Source: Ailurus styani
Lineage: Eukaryota > Chordata > Mammalia > Carnivora > Ailuridae
Assembly: GCA_002007465.1 (NCBI GenBank)
Contig: LNAC01000347.1
Coordinates: forward strand, 975,961 to 1,039,960
Direction: 5' to 3'
DNA length: 64,000 nt
This document shows, in pieces, positions 1 to 9,129 of the stretch. The translations under genes and the position numbers were made by a program. The notes under the pieces are model-generated. The model had not been told where the DNA came from, ran no database searches, and saw nothing but the letters and a program-made list of their open reading frames with translations. How positions within the stretch are numbered: the stretch's first letter is position 1; every line of letters begins with the position of its first letter.

Positions 1-150
1 TATTGTTTCCATTATTAATCTAAATTCTATTCTTATGAAGTTACTTTTTTTGCATTTAATGTCTCTGAATTTTACTTTTCTGATACTGATATTCTGATTT
101 TTCTGGAATGTATTTGCCTGATGTCCTTGTTTATCTTTTTATTTTGAAAC

Positions 151-342
151 TTTTTTTAAAAGATTTTATTTATTTATTTGACAGAGAGAGATCACAAGTA
201 GGCAGAGAGGCAGGCAGAGAGAGAGGAGGAAGCAGGCTCCCTGCCGAGCAGGAAGCCCGATGTGGGGCTTGATCCCACGACCTTAGATCATGACCTGAGT
301 CGAAGGCAGAGGCTTTAACCCACTGAGTCACCCAGGTGCCCC
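151..342 (-). mobile_element. CanSINE
   Basis: Full-length minus-oriented copy running from the poly(T)/ATTTATTT tail to the 'cacccaggtgcccc' head. It is flanked by an 11-bp target duplication, TATTTTGAAAC (140-150 and 343-353). Confidence 0.92.
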
Positions 343-353
343 TATTTTGAAAC

Positions 354-1236
354 TTTCTATGACATTTGGTTTTAGGGCTATTCCTTACTTTCAGGGTATA
401 TTTAGATTTTTTTAAAAACAAAATTTGAAGCTTTTTGTTCTTCAAGAGGTGAATTAAAAACATTTAGTCCTGTTGTCTTTTATTTTATGCTTTCTTTGTG
501 TTGGTCATTTTCCTGTTCCTTTTGCTTTTGGTTCTGGTTTTTGATCAATATTTAGTTTGTCTTTTATCCTTTGAGGTGATTTATAGGGTTTATCGTTTGT
601 TTAAATCTACTGATGTTTAAATATAGTTTGTTTAAGTCTATCTTTAAATTTTAGCCTATTTATCAAATTAAGAGAACTTTCAACGTGTATGTGTCAAAGC
701 CAAGGACTGAACAATAACTTTGACTTCACTTTAATGAAGGCAGGGACTCTGTGCCTTTCTGCTTGTGTCTCTCCTTGTCACACCCACTTCTGGGCATGGC
801 TTAGCAAATGTGGGATTGTAGATCTACAGGATGATGATGATCCAGACCATTGAGATGTTGATGTCCCGTTACCTAGATGATGATTGTTCTGTTGTTAATT
901 AGCTTACGTTTTAGCTACCTCGCTTTCTACAGAACAACTTTTTTTTTGGTTTTTGAATCCATTTAAAAAATACTTATAACCATCATTTAGTCATCATACA
1001 ATGTATACCTAGTTCTGATGTTTACGGAGGGTCCAGGATACAAAGGAATGTCAGGACAAGGGTGCCCATTCTTAAATCCCTAGCTTTGGTTCAAGTTTCA
1101 ATCAGCTAAAGCATATTCATGAATATTGTTTTTACCTAGAAGGGTGCCCCCATTTTCCTCCATTCTCACATGTTTGAGAAAGTCTTTCTGTTGACCTTAC
1201 AGAATGTTATTTGTTAAGGAATTTTTGGTTGAACCA
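354..1236. other. Intergenic, no gene seen
   Basis: AT-rich DNA with no supported exon. Weak L2-like wording ('gaaggcagggactctgtgcc') appears near 735-760. Confidence 0.6.
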
Positions 1237-1434
1237 TTTTTTTTAAAAGATTTTATTTATTTATTTGACAGAGAGAGAGAGATCACAAGTAGGCAGAGAG
1301 GCAGGCAGAGGGAGAGGGAGAAGCAGACTCCCTGTTGAGCAGAGAGCCCAATGCGGGGCTCAATCCCATGACCCTGAGATCACGACCCGAGCTGAAGGCA
1401 GAGGCTTAACCCACTGAGCTACCCAGGCTCCCCC
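1237..1434 (-). mobile_element. CanSINE
   Basis: Minus-oriented copy of the 'cacaagtaggcagag' body type, from the T-rich tail to the head at 'acccaggctcccc'. Confidence 0.9.
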
Positions 1435-1435
1435 A

Positions 1436-2953
1436 TTTATTTTTTTATTTAGCAGATATTTATTGGGAACCTACATGTGCTAAACATTGTTCTTTTTTCT
1501 TAAGCAAAATTTGTATTGAGCCATTACAGACATCTGGAGAAATGTATAACTCATAAGTGTACAACTCAATAAAATTTCACAAATGTATCACTTGGTGATC
1601 AAAGAAGTCTTGCCTAAGCAGGCACCATGTGAGGTCACTTTCTCTCCCTCAGTATTTTGAAAGTTTTATTCCATTACTTCCAGGAGTTTGATGTGGAAAA
1701 ATCTGACATTAATATAGTTTTGGTTCCTGATTTGATATTTTATATTTTCCTCCTGGCTGTGAGTCTTATAACTTTTTTATTCTTAAAATATAAAAAAAAG
1801 CTGGAGCAGTATATTTGAGTATGGTCTCTTTTAATTAATTTTGTCTAAATATACTTTTCAGATTCACTTTAAAAAAATCCGCAACCATGGAATCTTTTAT
1901 CCTGCTATAACTTTCTTTATTGTATCTCTTTAATTTATCCAGGTTCCTTTCTTTTCTTTCTCTTTTTTTTTTTTACCCAGGTTTCTTATTTGTTGTTCAC
2001 ATATTTCATCTCTGTTCCCTGACTTTTATATCTCCTATCAGTTTGTATTTATCATCTCTTTCTTTCTTTGGTATTCTTCATCTGTATTCCCAGAGAACAT
2101 CTAAAATTAGTCCTCTCCAATAGTTCTTGCAAAGCCTGGTCTGTAGAGGGTTACCAGACAGAATGTACCACCTGGGGACTTTGTTAAGAATAGTTTCTCA
2201 AATGCCATCTCCAGAGATATTTACACCCTTTTAAGGGTGATGAGAAATGGGGAAACCAAGAAGGAAACTCCAGATTAGCAAGAAACATAAGCAAAACCCT
2301 GGGTGCGGGAAAGTTATGCATGGCATTGAGTGCCAGTGGTGGAGAGGGATCAAGTGGTCTGGGGCACTGTGAGGGGTGGCATGGGCAAGGTCATGGAGGA
2401 ATATTTATGTCATGCAAGAGAGTTTGCGCTTTATCATACGGCATGGGGGAGTTAGGAGTGATCAGGGCAGTTATGTATCAGATCTGCATTTTAGAAAGAA
2501 CACCCTTGAAATACGGAGAGAAATGGAACAGAGTGATGATTGCTGCATGGTAACAAGACACAGTGTGCTCTAGTTGGTTGTAAGGTGCATTACGACAAAG
2601 TCACTTGTTTTGTAGTATGTTAAAATACCAAAATTCGTAAAGAATATTTCTTAAAAAATTAGAGTAGTTTCAAGATTATTCCCAGAATAGTATCACTCTC
2701 AAGTGCAACCTAGGCTTTCTTACACTAGAAAGTGGCCATGTCACAGCTCAGCTGTTTGGAATTATATGACTGGGAGTATGTCATGAATGAGCCTTCATTC
2801 ATATGTCCTGTAGCAGAGGTAACACTCTGTCTCACCAAATCCCATTTCATTTTCCTTTTTTTTGAATATGCAGAAAGACTTTCTCAATCTTCATTGGTAT
2901 TAATTTGGGTCTGTGTCACTGAGTTTTGAGCAATGATATTGTCCCTTAAAAAT
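1436..2953. other. Intergenic with decayed LINE-like sequence
   Basis: About 1490-1620 resembles old L1 3' sequence in antisense ('aatttgtattgagccattac'). About 2180-2560 reads like a degenerate ancient repeat. The short open frames here have no recognisable product. Confidence 0.45.
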
Positions 2954-2964
2954 TGCACATATAG

Positions 2965-3159
2965 AGGGGCACCTGGGTGGCTCAGTTGTTTAGGTGGCTG
3001 CCTTTGGCTCAGGTCATGATCCTGGGGTCCTGGAATCGAGTCCCATGTCTGGCTTCCTGCTCAGTGGGGTGTCTGCTTCTCCCTCTCCCTCTGCTCCTCT
3101 GCCTGCCTGTGCTTTCTCTCTCTCTCTCTCAAATAAATAAATAAAATCTTAAAAAAAAC
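2965..3159 (+). mobile_element. CanSINE (first of a back-to-back pair)
   Basis: Plus-oriented copy flanked by TGCACATATAG at 2954-2964 and 3160-3170. The second SINE follows immediately. Confidence 0.93.
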
Positions 3160-3170
3160 TGCACATATAG

Positions 3171-3362
3171 GGGCACCTGGGTGGCTCAGTCAGTTAAGCG
3201 TTTGCCTTCGGCTCAGGTCATGATCCCAGGGTCCTGGGATGGAGCCCCATGTCGGGCTCCCTACTTAGCGGAGAGCTTGTTTCTCCCTCTTCCCCACTGC
3301 TCATTTTCTCTGTCATTATCATTTTCTCTCTCAAGTAAATACATAAAATCTTAAAAAAAAAC
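3171..3362 (+). mobile_element. CanSINE (second of a back-to-back pair)
   Basis: Plus-oriented copy that starts directly after the second TGCACATATAG and ends before a third copy, TACACATATAG (3363-3373). It inserted at the duplicated target of its neighbour. Confidence 0.93.
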
Positions 3363-3478
3363 TACACATATAGTTTTCAGCTTTCTCTTTTATTTCTTTG
3401 GCTACATGTCCAAGAGAAATATAATGCTGGCCACATATTAATTTGAAATTTCTAGTAGTCATATGAAAAAAAGTAAAA

Positions 3479-3660
3479 GGGCACCTGGGTGGCTCAGTTG
3501 GTTAAGCATCTGACTCTTGGTTTTGGCTCGAGTTATGGTCTCACGATCATGAGATAGAACCTGGTGTTGGACTCTGCACTGAGTGTGGAGCCTGCTTAAG
3601 ATTCTCTGCCTTTGCCCCACACTCCACACTCTCTCTCTCTCTCTGGAAAAAAAAATAAAA
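3479..3660 (+). mobile_element. CanSINE
   Basis: Plus-oriented older copy ('gttaagcatctgactcttgg' variant) with a CT repeat and an A-rich tail, inserted in the DNA element at 3405-4490. Confidence 0.88.
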
Positions 3661-3784
3661 AGAAACAGGTGAATTTCTAGTAATTTCAGTTTTAACATGT
3701 TTAACCAACCCAGCATGTCTAAAATAGTATCATTTCAGCATTTTTAATATAAAAACCAGCAATATAGTTTACATTTAAAAATAT

Positions 3785-4085
3785 TGAAATGGGTGATGGT
3801 GGTCAAAAGGTACAAACTTCTAGTTATAAGTTAAGTAAATCCTGGAGATGTAATGTACAGCATAGTGACTAGAGTTAACAATACTGTATTATATATTTGA
3901 CAACTGTTAAGACAGTAGATCTTAAAAGTTCTCATCATAAGAAAAAAAGGGTGTGACTGTGTGCTGATGGATGCTAACTAAACTTATAGTGGTAATTACT
4001 TTGTGACATATACATAAATCAAATCATGATGTTGTACCCCTAACACTAAAACAATATATGTCAAGTATATCTCAATTTTTAAAAA
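3785..4085 (+). mobile_element. L1 3' end fragment
   Basis: Sense L1 3' UTR wording: 'ggtcaaaaggtacaaactt', 'atgtaatgtacagcatagtg', 'agtagatcttaaaagttctc', then 'gttgtacccctaa' and an A-rich end. It is severely 5' truncated. Confidence 0.75.
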
Positions 4086-4509
4086 AGGGAGGGAAATACC
4101 AGAAGTCCCAGAACTAAGGAGCCAAAATGGAAAACAAGCATCTTAGTGTTCCACTGCCCCAACTCCCTCAAAATATGAAGAGTATTTGCCACAGTCCCTG
4201 TCACATCTTATATCCTGACTGCCTGTAATAAGATTGTTCATGCTTTGGACTTAGGAAGAATGCATGCTAAGTATACTGGTAGTATCCTCTCTGTGTGAGC
4301 CACATATTTAATTATGACCCTCACAACTAATAATTGAGCTCTTGCAAAGAACTGCTCTCAAAAATAACAAAAAAATTCTTTGTAATAAATATGTATTTTA
4401 CACATAACACAATGCAATGAGGACCAGACACATTTCAGGTGCTCAATAGCCACGTGTGGTTAGTGGCTACTGTATAAGACAATGCAGTTCTACCTATACC
4501 TGATAATCA

Positions 4510-4636
4510 GGTAGAATTTCTTTCTTTTCTTCTCCTTCTCTTTCTTCTCATTCTTCTTGTCCTTGTTCTTGTTCTTGTTCTTCCTTCTCCCCCACCCCCT
4601 CCTCTTCTCCTCCTTCTCCTCCTCCTCCTTCTTCTT
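4510..4636 (+). repeat. CT-rich low-complexity tract
   Basis: Polypyrimidine run of TTCTT, CTTGTT and CTCCTC units next to the tail of the CanSINE that follows. It is probably an expanded SINE tail. Confidence 0.85.
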
Positions 4637-4829
4637 TTGGAGAGAAAGAGTGCATGTGCACCCAAGAGGATGGGGCAGAGGCAGAGGGAGGGGGAGAGAG
4701 AGAGAATCAGAAGCAGGCTCCAGGCCTAGTGCATAGCCTATCATGGGGCTTGATTTCACAACCCTGAGACCAAAGTCAAGAGCCAAAGTCAAGAGTTGAA
4801 CGCTTAACCGACGAGCCACCCAGGTGCCC
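4637..4829 (-). mobile_element. CanSINE
   Basis: Minus-oriented copy ending at 'cacccaggtgccc'. The flanks AGACAATGCAGTTCTA (about 4476-4491) and AGACCATGCAGTTCTA (about 4832-4847) look like its diverged target duplication. Confidence 0.88.
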
Positions 4830-4847
4830 TGAGACCATGCAGTTCTA

Positions 4848-5564
4848 GATAGTGCTGCTGCAAGAAGGCAGAACCTCTGTCAGCCTGAGTTCCTGAATGT
4901 CTGAATGGAGCAAAGCTCCCTGAGAATCCCTGCTGGATAGTAACATTAACGAGAAATAAACTTTCATTTATTTGGGCTTTGTCTATTGCAATAGCTTTTA
5001 ATGACCTACACTGACCAGGTCCCCCTGGAAGTTTGCAAATCACTGAATTATAAACTGTGAGAAGCGAGGCAGAAAGACCATTTAGGATCATATTACAATG
5101 CAACTTTCACAGTAAGTTTGGAGTTCAAGAGAAGAGAGAAGACACAAGAGAACTTATGACAGGTTTGTCATGGATTGGATGAGAGGAATGAGTGACAGAG
5201 AGGAATCCGATTTCTTGCTCAGATGAATAAGTAGGTGATGTCATTTGAATTGATAAAAAAAAAAGGCAGTAGGAGAACTAGTTTGGGAGTAGAGCTAGTG
5301 AATTTAGTCCCTGTTGACTTTGAGGTGCCTGTGGACAATGGTTCAAAGTTTACTTTGGTGTTGACTGTCTGCTACACATTAGGTCAGGTGCAAATGGTCT
5401 GACTCTTGAGGGACCACAACCCGGTTAAATAGATAAATTCAATATAGTATGTAAGAATGGTAGTAAGTGGTACCCAAAGTGCTCTTAGATCCCAGAAGAG
5501 AGAGACCAACTCCTAAGTGATGGGTCTGGCAAGGCTTTTGAGAGGAACTGATACCTAATGGAGT
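4848..5564. other. Intergenic, nothing recognised
   Basis: Unique-looking sequence without exon signals, repeats of known type or RNA genes that I can recognise. Confidence 0.5.
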
Positions 5565-5763
5565 CTTTTTTTTTTTAAGATTTTATTTATTTATTTTACA
5601 GAGAGAGAGAGATCACAAGTAGGCTGAGAGGCAGGCAGAGAGAGAGGAGGAAGCAGGCTCCTTGCCAGGCAGAGAGCCCGATGCAGGCCTCGATCCCAGG
5701 ACTCTGGGATCATGACCTGAGCCAAAGGCAGAGGCTTTAACCCACTGAGCCACCCAGGCGCCC
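5565..5763 (-). mobile_element. CanSINE
   Basis: Minus-oriented copy of the young body type with an approximate target duplication (acctaatggagtctt before, acctattggaatctt after). Confidence 0.9.
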
Positions 5764-5829
5764 ACCTATTGGAATCTTAAAGCATGGGTGGAGCAATGGG
5801 ATAGGGCAGGGGAACCAGGGTAAGTGTCT

Positions 5830-6120
5830 TAGGTTATTTCGACTGCTGTAATAAAACAAACAAACAAACAAACAAACAAACCACAGACTCAGTAGCTTAC
5901 AAATGACAGAAATTTATTTCTTAGAGTTCTGGAAGCTAGAAGTCTGAGATCAAGGAGACAACATGGCTGCATGAAGGCCTTCTTCCAGGTTGAAGACTTC
6001 TTGTTGCCTCCATGATCTAATCACCCCCAATGGCTCCATCTCTTAATCCCATCATGCTGGGGGTTAGGTTTCAACATATGAATTTTAGGGGAGACATACA
6101 CATTCAGACCATAACAATCA
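5830..6120. repeat. Ancient interspersed repeat with (AAAC)n
   Basis: The wording 'gactgctgtaataaaac', 'cagaaatttatttcttagag', 'gttctggaagctagaagtc' and 'cagaccataaca' is a familiar old mammalian repeat that I cannot assign to a family. An (AAAC)n stretch at 5854-5881 lies inside it. Confidence 0.6.
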
Positions 6121-7163
6121 TGTATGAATGGAGGAACAGGAGGGAGATGGTGCTAAAGGCATTCAAGGTAGAGGGGACCACACAATACAGACATTGAGGT
6201 CAAGAACAATTCAAGGATTTCTCTATGGCTACAGGGTAATCATGAAGGAGGAAGCACAAGAGATAAAACAGGCACAGCAGCAGGGCAAGATTATGGAAGG
6301 GGACTACTGTCCAGTCTGTTTTTGTGCCATAGACAGATGCTGGAGGAAGGATGAGGAGGACAGGAGATGTAGCCGCCAGGACAGGCGGGAAGCTGTTGCA
6401 ATAACTAAGGGGAGAAATGAGAAAAGATGATGCCTGGAACCTGGGATTAATTTGAGAACATTCAGGAAGTGAAACTTACTGAGTTTGGTGACTTGTGGAC
6501 CTTAGGACTGAGGAAGAGGAAGCAGGAAGCATCAGGAATGCCTCCCAGCTTTGTAGGGGACTGGGCTGATGATGGTGCTAATGGGGCGAAGTGAAGACAG
6601 AATAAAAGCAGGAGATGGGGAAGGTGACTGTCTCTTTCCACCCACAGAATTCCCAGGAGTACTGTCTAGTGGGAAAGAGTGGGTCAGGACTGTGGGTGTA
6701 TTTGCCTGTTTCCAGTCCTCCATCCCCAAACAGAAACAAATTTTTATTTTCACCACTCCCATTCAGGGAAAACTGAGAAATGAGCAGCAGGATTTGAGCA
6801 CAAGGCTGTAAAGCATGAAGGTGGTAAGAAAGGGCAGTGGCAGCTGTCTGGGGACCTCTTGTGTGAGGAGCAGGGCAGCAGACAGCCATGAGAATCCATG
6901 GAAGCGCACGGATGACACCGGAAGGAGGGACCCCTGGGTTTGGAACTGGAAAAGGAGCAGAGAGAAACCACGGGCCTCTGAGTGGGGCTGGAGCTTGTGG
7001 GAAAAGGAGAATGAAGGAGCCCACAAAATGGATTTCACCAAGCAAGGAATGGTTGGACTGGCATGAGAATTTCCAGGGCCCTCCAGAAATAGGGCAAGAC
7101 AGCGTGCTGGGCCATGGTGGGGTAACAGGGTTATGACTCGAAACCTGTAACTACTCTGGAATT
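6121..7163. other. Intergenic, no gene supported
   Basis: Purine-rich sequence with several overlapping open frames on both strands, none resembling a known protein. Part may be a decayed LINE. Confidence 0.45.
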
Positions 7164-7181
7164 GAATATGATTCAGTTTTT

Positions 7182-7370
7182 GGGCGCCTGGGTGGCTCAG
7201 TGGGTTAAAGCCTCTGCTTTCGGCTCAGGTCATGATCCCAGCGTCCTGGGATCGAGGCCCGCATCGGGCTTTCTGCTCAGCAGGGAGCCTGCTTCCTCCT
7301 CTGCCTATCTCTCTGCCTACTTGTAATCTCTCTCTCTGTGTCAAATAAATAAATAAAATATTAAAAAAAA
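7182..7370 (+). mobile_element. CanSINE with 18-bp target duplication
   Basis: Plus-oriented full copy flanked by identical GAATATGATTCAGTTTTT at 7164-7181 and 7371-7388, which shows a recent insertion. Confidence 0.95.
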
Positions 7371-7388
7371 GAATATGATTCAGTTTTT

Positions 7389-7876
7389 ATTTTACTTGGG
7401 CTGAACATTTCTCATACTTGAAGTGTGTTTTGCCTCAGTGGCTCTTTTTTTCTGTCCCGGGAGCACGGGATCAGAGGCCAGGAGCAGGAGGGGCAGTCGC
7501 GGAGTGTGGCCTGAGGAAGGGAAAAGTGTTCCTCTTTAGGTCTCCAGTTGGCATTAATCTTTAAAAGTGGCCTGAGCTGGGGAAAGGCTGGACATTCTAG
7601 CTTGAAAACAATGTCTTTTTCCTCCTTCCTGTTAAACTTCAGGTCATATTTTTGGGATGGTCTTGTTTTTTCTCTATAAGTTCTTTAATAATGACTGGCC
7701 ATATCCTCAGGGCCCTTATTTTTATTTGCTTAATTGATTTTGGAATGCTTGTGTCCACAGCGTGGGCCAATAGTATGAGGGCCTTGGTCCTCTATTGTCT
7801 GGAAGGCTTATAAAATTGAGTACGTGGACTTGGGGTGGGTGGGGAGCTATTACTCTAGGGCATGCTCTGTTTCGTT
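7389..7876. other. Intergenic downstream of IL17A, nothing recognised
   Basis: Mixed unique sequence with no exon or repeat that I can name. Confidence 0.5.
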
Positions 7877-7973
7877 CATTCTTTTCTTTCTTTCTTTCTT
7901 TCTTTCTCTCTTTCTTTCTTTCTTTCTTTTCTTTCTTTCTTTTCCTTCCTTCCTTCTTTGTTTTTGTTTTTGT
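7877..7973 (+). repeat. (TTTC)n microsatellite
   Basis: Imperfect TTTC/TTCC repeat followed by (TTTTTG)n, joined to the tail of the next CanSINE. Confidence 0.92.
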
Positions 7974-8162
7974 TTAAGATTTTATTTATTTATTTGTCAG
8001 AGAGAGAGCAAAAGCAGGGAGAGTGGAAGGCAGATCAGGTGTGGGGGGGAAATAGGCTCCTTGCTCAGTGGGGAGCCTGATGCAGAACTTGATCCCATGG
8101 TCCTTGGGTCATGACCTGAGCCAAGAGCTACTGCTTAACCCACTGAGCCACCCAGGCATCCC
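7974..8162 (-). mobile_element. CanSINE
   Basis: Minus-oriented older copy from 'taagattttatttatt' to 'gccacccaggcatccc', just beyond the IL17A poly(A) sites. Confidence 0.9.
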
Positions 8163-8249
8163 TGTTTTTTCTTTCAGCAAAGTTTCATACTCTTTCAAAT
8201 AGGGAAGAGCTGGGCTCTCTGAAGGACTTTTAATGAGAAAAAATAAGGA

Positions 8250-8891
8250 AACCAATTTTTTTCCAAACTTTATTACAAAATTTTTTATTATGAGGGTTTA
8301 ACAAAGTAGACTTGCCATCTCGTGAAAGCTCAACAATTTACAGAATTAATAAATAGGAAACTATTTTTCATCTTTTTTATAGCCATGTCATGCACTCCTA
8401 AGACAATTTTCAACCACCACTAAATTCTCTGTAGGATTTCGCTAGGCAGAACAGATAATTGCACATTTCACCTTTCTCTAAAGACTTAAACATAAATAGA
8501 TCCATAAATAATTCATATAAATATAAGTTTACCTGTTAAATAATAAAATTCTCAAGTCTGGAATCTTGTCTTAAAAAATAAAAAATAAAGCATGTAATTC
8601 ATTAAAATGGAATCTTCTGCCCCAAAGTTATCTCAGGGTCTATTAAATATATAAATAACTTAAAGCCCTTAGAAAAGCACACTGAAAGCAAATTGGTACT
8701 CAGTCAAAACTTTCATCTCTGGGGAGAGGGAAAGATCATTCAGATTCTATCTCTGCACAAAAGTGTTCTCTCTGAACCTTCAGTTTGGTGAACTAGTTTA
8801 AGGATCCTAGTGAGTTTGGTCAGAAATGGGGCTGGGTCCAGTCCCCAGAAAGCCTAACTGCTCTGGGGAGCTGGGATTAGACCAGAAGCTC
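8250..8891 (-). other. IL17A: IL17A 3' untranslated region with AU-rich elements
   Basis: This is the minus-strand continuation of exon 3. It is strongly AT-rich, and I count eight ATTTA pentamers on the transcript strand, densest between about 8480 and 8660. This is the instability signature of cytokine mRNAs. Two AATAAA signals (8289-8284 and 8274-8269) predict cleavage near 8250. The predicted length of about 640 nt is shorter than the human 3' UTR as I recall it, so the exact end is uncertain. Confidence 0.75.
8269..8289 (-). terminator. IL17A poly(A) signals (two AATAAA)
   Basis: Read on the minus strand, AATAAA occurs at 8289-8284 and again at 8274-8269, about 610 nt past the stop codon. 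They are the first canonical signals in the 3' UTR, so they probably set the mRNA end. Confidence 0.65.
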
Positions 8892-9129
8892 TTAAGCCAC
8901 ATGGCGCACAATGGGGGTGACGCATGTGCAGCCCACGGCCACCAGCATCTTCTCCAGCCGGAAGGAGTGGGGGCAGTGCTGAGACTCCCTGCGCAGAACC
9001 AGGATCTCTTGCTGGATGGGGACGGAGTTCATGTGGTAGTTTATCTTCCCTTCAGCACCGACACAGCCCAAGTGGCGGCACTTGGCCTCCCAGATCACAG
9101 AGGGGTATCTCTCAGGGTCCTCGTTGCGG
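8892..9129 (-). CDS. IL17A: IL17A coding exon 3 (cystine-knot half, stop)
   Basis: The exon begins at 9129 after the acceptor CTTGCAG and finishes the split His codon, then reads [19 protein letters not shown]. It holds five of the six conserved cysteines and ends [10 protein letters not shown] with TAA at 8894-8892. The untranslated exon continues to lower coordinates. Confidence 0.97.

Larger units (their letters stand above)
3405..4490. mobile_element. Old DNA-transposon-type repeat, interrupted
   Basis: The left part ('aatataatgctggccacatatt') and right part ('caatagccacgtgtggttagtggctac' in pieces, 4443-4470) are the two ends of a nonautonomous element of which another copy lies at 33800-34120. 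It is split by a CanSINE (3479-3660) and an L1 3' fragment (3785-4085). I do not name the family. Confidence 0.6.

Noticed and set aside
2965..3362. tRNA genes suggested by tRNA-like SINE heads
   Set aside because: The heads are decayed tRNA-derived promoters inside CanSINEs and lack a full cloverleaf.
6578..7045. 155-codon minus-strand open frame
   Set aside because: Overlaps other frames, no known domain, no conserved signals.
1..8000. Possible IL17F downstream of IL17A
   Set aside because: No IL-17F cysteine pattern was seen. In human the gene is about 46 kb beyond IL17A, outside this window.
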